From Bremia lactucae (lineage: Eukaryota > Oomycota > Peronosporomycetes > Peronosporales > Peronosporaceae): 64,000 nucleotides of DNA. The stretch lies in NCBI RefSeq assembly GCF_004359215.1, contig NC_090625.1, forward strand, positions 2,012,404 through 2,076,403, written 5' to 3'. Position numbers and translations under genes: made by a program. Below, one piece after another: positions 57,311 to 64,000 of this stretch; within the stretch, counting starts at the first letter, position 1, and every line of letters begins with the position of its first letter. Under the pieces are notes generated by a model that was not told the origin of the DNA, did not search any database, and was given only the letters and a program-made list of their open reading frames with translations.

Positions 57311-57689
57311 AAATAGCGAGTGTTAACCTGCGGTTTTCTTACAATTTATTGATAATACCTGCAAAAATTAATATTTTTCAGGGTGAAAACCTCTATCGGT
57401 AGAATACATCGTTCTTAGTAAACGGTCTCGCACACCCACACGTTCAGTTACGATACCAGCTTGGTGTGAAAAATTTAGCCGATAAGCTTGCTGGTATCAG
57501 CCCTGTTACCTTTCGGAAACAAGTAAGCGAAATTGCCGCGATGGGATTTAGTATCTTGAGACATGTGCGAGATACAATGTCGGATTGCCAAGGCACAACC
57601 GGATACCAAAGGCAGAAGTTGTATTGATTCTTGTGCAGTTAAAAATTCGGATTTTGATAAACACTAAAAACTACCCACAAACTTAATTT

Positions 57690-58130
57690 CTACGGTCTTT
57701 AAGACCAAATTGCATCCGCGCTTATTGGACCATTTACAGTCATGGCCAAGAAGGCCTAGCTTACACGCTAAGCCTTCATCGCAAGATGTGTGCACACCCA
57801 GTGGTTTACGTCGCCTTACTTAAACCATATTGGGACCCTCCTCAAAACGAGGATAGGCCTAGCCAGCACTCCAGTGCTTTGGTTGCCCGCGCACCCATGG
57901 ATTGAAGCCACACTGTGGCTTAAGGTGCATTTATTAACACTTCTATTGATGAAAGCGTCGTTTAACGCAAGTTGACCTTGAGCGCGGCGCTCAAAAGAGT
58001 CAACGGCGTACGAGCAATCTTGCCGAAGAGGTACTTCAAATTCCCAAAAGTTTCCCAGAGGGGTACCCAAGCGACTTCACCAGATACTGGTGTTGGCCCT
58101 TGAGACGGCATCGCTTTAAGAGCTTCTTCA
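57690..58130 (+). pseudogene. gypsy integrase C-terminal fragment
   Basis: 57728-57900 encodes FTVMAKKA and then AYTLSLHRKMCAHPVVYVAL-like and LKPYWDPPQNEDRPSQHSSA in shifted frames, typical of the end of gypsy integrase. 57900-58110 continues with the segment that recurs at 5480-5650. Confidence 0.65.
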
Positions 58131-58149
58131 CGTGAAACGGAAGGATTTT

Positions 58150-58929
58150 TCGCTCATCGAGCAACGCGGGGGGGGGACGAAATATCGGTGGAAGCATTTG
58201 ATGCTATAATGCACGAGGTGCAACTTCTTAGCGAGAGCTTTGCTCGGATAAAAGGCTCTTCTGACGCGGTCCAAAACTTTTTTAACGTTAGGACGTCAAC
58301 AATCTCGTTTAGAAGGCCAGCTGGAGATCCTGGTGAGGATGCAGCAACCTGCGGCACGGCCGTCTGTCTAGGTGCAAGCGCCGAATGTTACTGGCCTTTG
58401 GCTTTAAGCTTTGTGAAATCGAAGCAAAGGTTCTGTTCCAAACGAACATCAGCCACACCCGCAGACTCTATTAAATACAAGATGTTGCGAAGGCGTCGGG
58501 CCTGATGGACCCAAATTTTAACGAAGCATCGTTTTCGCTTTTTATTTCGATTAACTCTCTCATGGTGGCTTTCTCATGGTGGTCACCAAAGCACCGCGTG
58601 CCTGATAAAGCAAACGCGTCACATACTGAAGTCGCGTCCAAAACTTTGGAGCAAGGCATCGCTCATGAAGTGCGTCGCGAGCAGCGGTCTCCTCCGGCGT
58701 CTTAGCCTTGGGTCCAGAGATCGAGATGATCAAGCTGCGACACATTGCCTCTTGAAGGCACTCTTGTACACTAAGTGGAGTGAATCGATATTCACGATGA
58801 GCTTTTGCTTTCGCAAGGTTGCAGCTTGACGACGAAATTGTTCCTCTCTGAGGATTGCTCCCTCTTGCTCTTCATCAAGTGGGCTCGTAATATATTTAGA
58901 CTCAGGATCAGCTGTCCTGCGCAATGCAG
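58150..58929 (-). pseudogene. gypsy gag N-terminal fragment, minus strand
   Basis: Minus strand from 58924: ADPESKYITSPLDEEQEGA, ILREEQFRRQAATLRKQKL, then shifted frames through 58400 (GVADVRLEQNLCFDFTKLK) to 58154. Copies of its parts lie at 4746-5440 and 6011-6170. It begins right at the LTR-like repeat, as gag should. Confidence 0.55.
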
Positions 58930-59190
58930 AGTCGGAGACTCATGCTTAGTTATCATCAGACAAAGGAATGCAAAACACAACCGAATGGTTAGCTGTTTAA
59001 ATTCCAACCTCAAAGAGAAATGAAGCGAATGTCGTCACTCGGTGTCAACAGTCTATTGGGGAAAGGAACACTTCGGTTGGTAAACCGTTATTGTGGTACA
59101 TTTACTTTATGGGTAAATACCCTTTGTTCTATTCTAAATAGCTAATCACTAAATTCCCAATTTTCATGAGTAACATATGTGGCAGCCGCA
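58930..59190 (+). repeat. LTR-like repeat, copy 3
   Basis: Reverse complement of 4440-4745 (shared TTGTGGTACATTTACTTTAT). It stands between a minus-strand gag on the left and plus-strand gypsy sequence on the right. Confidence 0.55.
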
Positions 59191-59419
59191 AGATATAAAT
59201 CTGGTGACCGAAATCATTTTCTTAAATAAGTGTAAGGTTTTAGATTTCAGTTATTTAATAGCACCATTTAAGCTCAGTTTTCCTTCTGATATTACAGCGT
59301 TTGGTGTCTTCTTAAGCATTGATCTACGAGAGAAAGAAAGCTATCTAAAGTATAGAAGCTCGGGCACTAGTTGCTACTTGGTTCTCGGAACCACTTAATC
59401 CCTTGAACTAGGATTCAGT

Positions 59420-59694
59420 AAGCTCTACGAGCTTTTCAACTCACTGAGTTGTTGAACCTATTAGTTCAACACAAATAAGTGACTCACTGAGTCTATAAAT
59501 CTTCCTTTGACTTAAGTATTGAGGTAGCTCCGCTGCACGCTAGATCAAGCGATCTCTATAGCTGAACTAAAGGGCTTCAGCCTGAAACAAAATTTCGTCC
59601 ATTCAGATTCCTGTCTTCCATTTAGACGACAAGATATCGAAAGTCTATAACCCAATTGACCTCTGTTATGTTAAGAGCGAGATACCTCGCTCTT
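59420..59694. other. Chain of contiguous hairpins in the gypsy leader/gag
   Basis: Perfect stems follow one another: AAGCTC/GAGCTT (59420-59434), CAACTC/GAGTTG (59437-59451), GTTGAAC/GTTCAAC (59451-59470), GACTC/GAGTC (59481-59493), AGATC/GATCT (59542-59555), GCTGAA/TTCAGC (59561-59581) and AAGAGCGAG/CTCGCTCTT (59673-59694). Confidence 0.7.
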
Positions 59695-60830
59695 TTAGTT
59701 ACAAACAATTGCAAAGATGCTATCGCTGTCAAAAGACTGGTCATTCACTAATCCTATGTGTGCAGTGTCTCACGCGCAGTGCCAAAGGAGTACTGAGCTA
59801 AGTGGTCGACCTTCCGCTAAGAAATAGCGGAGGAAGCGAATCCGACGCTGTTTTCAAATCGCACCGGTGAGGCCGATGCTCAAAGAAACGGTCGTAATCA
59901 GTAGATGCAAGACGCCTTTCAAATCCTGCAACGTCAAGAGAATTTGCAGGTCTCTTAATAAAAGAGGCTCCCAACGCACAGGCACTGTGTGTTACTGTCC
60001 CTGGTAACGAATATTCCTTCATCACCTTGCAAAAAAAGTTACAGAAGATTCTTCACTTCGTTCTCTAGCTGATTGTGGGGTGTCGAGCAATTTTATTTGA
60101 CGCCAATCAATAGATCGTAGAGTCAAGTTTGTTGAGCGTGACAGTGCGCCTAGCAATAGACACATCTGTAACAGAAAGGGAAAAAAGTAATTGGTAGAAA
60201 GTACACGTTTAATGGTCGTACAGTACAATGATGATTTCATTGTCTTGAATTTAAATGACAGCTTTGATGTCATTCTTGAAATGCCATGGCTCAGAGAGTA
60301 CGAGCCGTGTATAAATTGGCAGCATCAAGCCGTGACGAACTCGGTGAGCAAACTCCCCAAATACATAAGGGGTAAGTCCGAAATATTCGAGGAAATAACT
60401 CCTCAAGATCCTGAGGGAGTAAGTCCCGAGGAGCCTGTGATTTAAGTCTCCAGGATGAAGCCGAGACTTTAAACGTCTTGTCAAACAACGGATCAAATAT
60501 AGGCTCTCTTTGCTTTACAAATGAGCGATTTGCGATGTCGTGTGTTTTAAATACACTTGATCTGATGGCGTTTCCGAAGTTAACTTTGGAGATAACTCGA
60601 TTGCCAATAATAAAACCGAATCGGCAGCCGTTACCAGGATGTTTTTCGCTTCGCAAGGATACGATCAACATGTGGCTATATCCGAATTCTTACAAAATGA
60701 ACTCGACGCAGCCCGAGAAGGAGCAACCTTGCTTCACCAGCAAGACTATCAAAGGCTGCACTTTTAGAAGAACAAGATGCTCAACAGTTGGAATTGTTGA
60801 GAGCAGTGCTAAAGCTTGGACGTAAGGGCT
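59580..60830 (+). mobile_element. gypsy gag end, zinc knuckle and protease remnant
   Basis: About 59716-59757 encodes an intact zinc knuckle CYRCQKTGHSLILC (C-X2-C-X4-H-X4-C). The protease region follows (about 60065: SLADCGVSSNFI, a shifted form of the DCGASNNFI seen at 45 kb; then 60191-60400: VVQYNDDFIVLNLNDSFDVI, LEMPWLREYEPCINWQHQA). 60400-60830 is linker. Frames are broken. Confidence 0.75.
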
Positions 60831-60879
60831 CATGCTTCACTATCCATATGTGTTTGGGTCGTAAGGAACCTTCTAGGCT

Positions 60880-61970
60880 TGGATCTGACAAATGCTGGAG
60901 CCGCCACATGCCGAATTCAGGGCTCTAGTAGAGCTCCTGGACTTGAAGCAGGGCAAGCGTGACATTTACGCTTATGCCCAGTATAAGCGATACTAAGTGA
61001 GTTATATCGTTAGTCATCTGATTGATGTACAAACGGAATTTTTTGTTTACCAAGGATCTTGCGAGCGATTTCGTCTGGAAAAAAAATTTCCGCTTCGAAT
61101 TAGAGACGCGAAGTCAAGCGATTTTCACAGTGGAATAAAAAAAATTAGTCCAAAACAGGTTTTCGTCCATTCGAGTTCCTATCGTCCATCGAGACGACAA
61201 ATGGTAGAACCTCCAGAACCAATGAACCTCTGGTATTGCTAGAAACCTCGTTCTTCAAGTTTTAAGCGATTGCAAAGATGTAGTCGTAGTCGAAATACAC
61301 GAGGCCATGCCTCTGAGTGTAGTGCTGCCGAGAAAAATTCCCGATGATGTTCGGAAAGGTGAGGAAATGAGCTTAATTGATATTGAGGCTCATCTTCACT
61401 GACACGTGTGGCGCAGCATATCGAAGACGACACTCGGAAGGTATCGTACGACATGTCGCATTTATGCGGTAAGGCTTCAAACTGGGCTTACTCTGCGCTT
61501 ATGGCGGAGGGAAAGGAGTTCCCTTCACGGCAACCTTTAAGAAAATATCCGCGCCATGTATCAGCCGTCGAACAATGAAGTGTTGCTCTTTAGGCGCGCT
61601 TCTTTGGAGCATGATAGGCGAAGCGATCCCTACAATAATATGTGCAAGAGATGCGCTCGCTGTCGGTATCCATTACTGTAGACCTAGTGCCGGATTAGAT
61701 TCTGGTGCCCACATTCACGAATGAACTGCGGAACGGTCCATCGTGACAGGCCTTTATCAGAAAGATACCGGCGACGAGGGAAGAGGCGATCGAAATTGCC
61801 TTGGTTGAGGAGCAATCTTTCGACAATATGCTTGGTATAAGCCGTCGGCCAAAAGGTTGGAGGCCACTCTTGTAGAGTTGAAAAACGCAGACGTAGTCTG
61901 CCATAATTGCGGAAAGCGCGGTCACATGATGGCTCGCTGCTATACCAGTCCCTGCCAGTGCAAATACTTT
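60880..61970 (+). mobile_element. Second gypsy gag remnant with zinc knuckle
   Basis: 60897-61330 repeats a gag part (LDLKQGKRDIYAYAQY) and a diverged copy of 59590-59720. 61455-61680 matches the gag at 4113-4382. 61690-61870 has RPLSERYRRREEAIEIALVE and EEQSFDNMLGISRRPKGW. About 61905-61946 encodes an intact knuckle CHNCGKRGHMMARC. Two gag ends in a row show that at least two elements are joined here. Confidence 0.75.
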
Positions 61971-61989
61971 TAGTAAAAGGACTCCCTAT

Positions 61990-64000
61990 CCGAGGGGTGA
62001 AGGCAAAAACCACGCATGAGCTTTGCATCGATCACTGAGGAATGCAGGGGCGCAGTAGGGGCAGGATGCCCTACTGACGCGGACTCTTAAGCTACCGCTA
62101 AGTTCAGAGCTATCGAATGAGTGGGTAGCATAGTCCCTGAGGTTCCACAATTTCGGACCTCAAACTTGCTGGTCTATAGCGCCCGAGTACGAGGCCATGT
62201 ACATGTATTAACATTTCTCGTTGATTCGGGTGCATCACGTAATCTTGTGAATTTATCTGCTCCAAAAATAAAGACCGGCGATGAATGGGTCGCTTTGCCA
62301 GGATGGCAACCGAGAAGTGGCGACCATTCGTTTGGCGAACGGTGCGCTCGTAAAATTAGAGGGAGTTCTAGTTGAAGTCGCCTTCAGTTTAAGTGATTTC
62401 TCATGCAGAAAAACGTTCACGGTGTATAGGTATGGAGAGTCCGTATAACCTCATCCTAGGCATGCCATGGTTGGCGAGACACCAACCATGGATTGACTGG
62501 CGTCCGCGCACAGTTGCGAAATCTACGCAGGACACCGGAAAGAATTTGCTCCTGCGAGACGCTTATGCAACTGATGTCGTGTCCAACACAGTTGAAAGTG
62601 TACCTACACGAAGTCAGGTGATGCAAAGTCGTACTAAGCTCGGAGAGAATGGTGAGGGAAAACAACAATGACAAGTAGTGTTGCATCCAATGGTCCTTCC
62701 CCCTTTGGCAGTAGATATCGATCTGACGGGAGGTCGAGTGTCGCAAGAACCGGCACAGAACTTAAAGCCTGATGCGGCTGTAAGTGGTGCGTTTGGTCCA
62801 GAGAGCAACGGCACCTACCTCCAGGTCAAAGGTCGTGGTAACTCGAAAAACGAGTACTCGACAAATAGTGACGATCAAAGGCATTGCCAAAAACGATTGA
62901 CCTTTCGATCAGTCTCGACAATAGAGGGCGGGTCTTCGAACGAGATGTTCGAGGCCGTCGAACAAATTGGCGGAGGCATCCTCAGTTGAGGTGCTCCAGC
63001 ACGTCTTGAATCAGCCGAGGAGATAGTGAATCATCCGGAGATTTCTTGCGATCTTCTCCTTACCAAACTTCAGGAATCGAAGTAGTCGCACCAAGTCCAT
63101 TAAAGAACGTGTTGGACTGTTGCTCGTCGTCTTCAAGAAAGAGAGTGTCTTGGAACCCAGCAGAAGAAAGACCCGCTGATCATGGCAGGGACGCTTTGAA
63201 GGACAGCACGTTCTTAAAATTCTGTGGAATTACCGTGATGTGTTCCCAGAACATGTGCCAAGCCGCACCGGCCGGTAAAAGCATCGGGCACGAAATTGAT
63301 TATAAGACGTGGCATCAAGTATTTTGTGACCAAGGAATGGCCGTTGTCGAAGGAACAAGTCGATCGCATCGATGAGTTCTTCGACAAGCGAGCCAAGACT
63401 GGACATGTACGTGAAAGCAAGTCGCCTCACTGCAGTCCGACCTTCTGAGTGCGTAAAGCCTCCTGTGGATGGCGTGCACTTCATGCTTACAATAAGCTGA
63501 ACTCGGCGACCATACTGGCTCAACGCTAACCTCGTGGATAAATGTTTTGTTGAACTCTATGGGAAAGTCAACTATTGTTTCCGCGTTTAATTTGAAGGAT
63601 GTTTACTATCAAGTACTCCTGAGAGAGTCCAATGTAGCCAAAACGGTAGAAAACACGCCAAGCGGTATGCTCTAAGAGGAGTGGCTCATGATGCCCTAAA
63701 AGTAGAAAAACTTATCGGCGACATTCAATTGACTGGTTTCCCACCTAATTCATCCGCAATGTGCCTGCGCGCCCATTACTTTGACATTCGTGCATAGTAA
63801 TGTCAGGACGGGCTGAGAGACATAGAATGGTGAGACCGGTGCTAAGCTGCATCGTAGGTACACATGGTGTACGAGCAGACCCAGACAACGTAAAATCTGT
63901 ACAGGAATGGCGAATTCCACGGCATGTGAATGGTTTGCGCCAATTCCTAGGGCTCGCTAATTACTTGCATAAGTATAGCAAGAATTATGCTGAGCAAAAT
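61990..64000 (+). mobile_element. gypsy protease to RT, runs off the window
   Basis: 62121-62375 includes an intact protease motif, LTFLVDSGASRNLVNLSA. 62430-62510 has the far-side motif NLILGMPWLARHQPWIDW. After the linker (62640-63200), RT begins near 63230 (WNYRDVFPEHVPS). The thumb stands at the end of the window (VGTHGVRADPDNVKSVQEWR; NGLRQFLGLANYLHKYSKNY). Stops and shifts occur in RT. The right part of the element lies beyond base 64000. Confidence 0.8.

Noticed and set aside
1..64000. RXLR or Crinkler effector genes, tRNA or rRNA genes, CRISPR arrays
   Set aside because: I saw no signal peptide followed by RXLR/LFLAK-type motifs, no tRNA or rRNA core, and the tandem arrays have no spacer structure.

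Overview
The window looks like a repeat-rich contig from an oomycete, most likely of the Peronosporales (Phytophthora or a downy mildew). This is inferred from three things: single-gene loci with short GT-AG introns of about 45-75 bp, a compact island of housekeeping genes with gaps of roughly 100-700 bp, and flanking stretches packed with decayed Ty3/gypsy and Ty1/copia retrotransposons. Two runs of N (32566-32699 and 50088-50097) are assembly gaps.

Layout. 1-9000: overlapping, inverted and truncated gypsy pieces (gag, protease, RT, RNase H, integrase) on both strands, with LTR-like copies at 4440-4745 and 8880-8990. 9268-22987: a gene island. In order it holds a Hook-type microtubule linker (+, 5 exons), an armadillo-repeat protein (-, 7 exons), a Cgr1/CCDC86-type rRNA-processing protein (-), a TEN1-like OB-fold telomere-capping protein (+, divergent from Cgr1), a doubtful small locus (-), a Sec63-type ER translocation J-protein (+), a NUDT5-like Nudix hydrolase with a mitochondrial-type leader (+), a small J-domain protein (-), mitochondrial elongation factor G (-) and a thiamine-pyrophosphate-type mitochondrial carrier (+, divergent from EF-G). 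I rebuilt the exon structures by hand from reading frame and splice signals.

22988-39400: decayed elements. A nearly complete gypsy element with both LTRs and a C-terminal chromodomain (26022-31871) lies between copia-like sequence on the left and a clear copia integrase / RNase H remnant on the right (about 32700-35450), as expected for a nested insertion. 39400-46600: inverted gypsy pieces of a second family whose sequence is studded with perfect short hairpins. 46589-54611: a direct duplication of about 3.5 kb that carries two identical copies of an intact three-exon gene of unknown function. 54900-57700: a broken DDE transposase. 57700-64000: more gypsy pieces, with a plus-strand element running off the end of the window.

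The genes do not form one pathway. Three of them (Nudix, EF-G, carrier) probably act in mitochondria. Cgr1/TEN1 and EF-G/carrier are head-to-head pairs that may share promoters. The strongest unexplained signal is the density of perfect hairpins in one gypsy family (about 39.7-47.4 kb, 50.6-51.0 kb and 59.4-59.7 kb, with related hairpin clusters at 3.1 and 8.5 kb). Next is the duplicated unknown gene.
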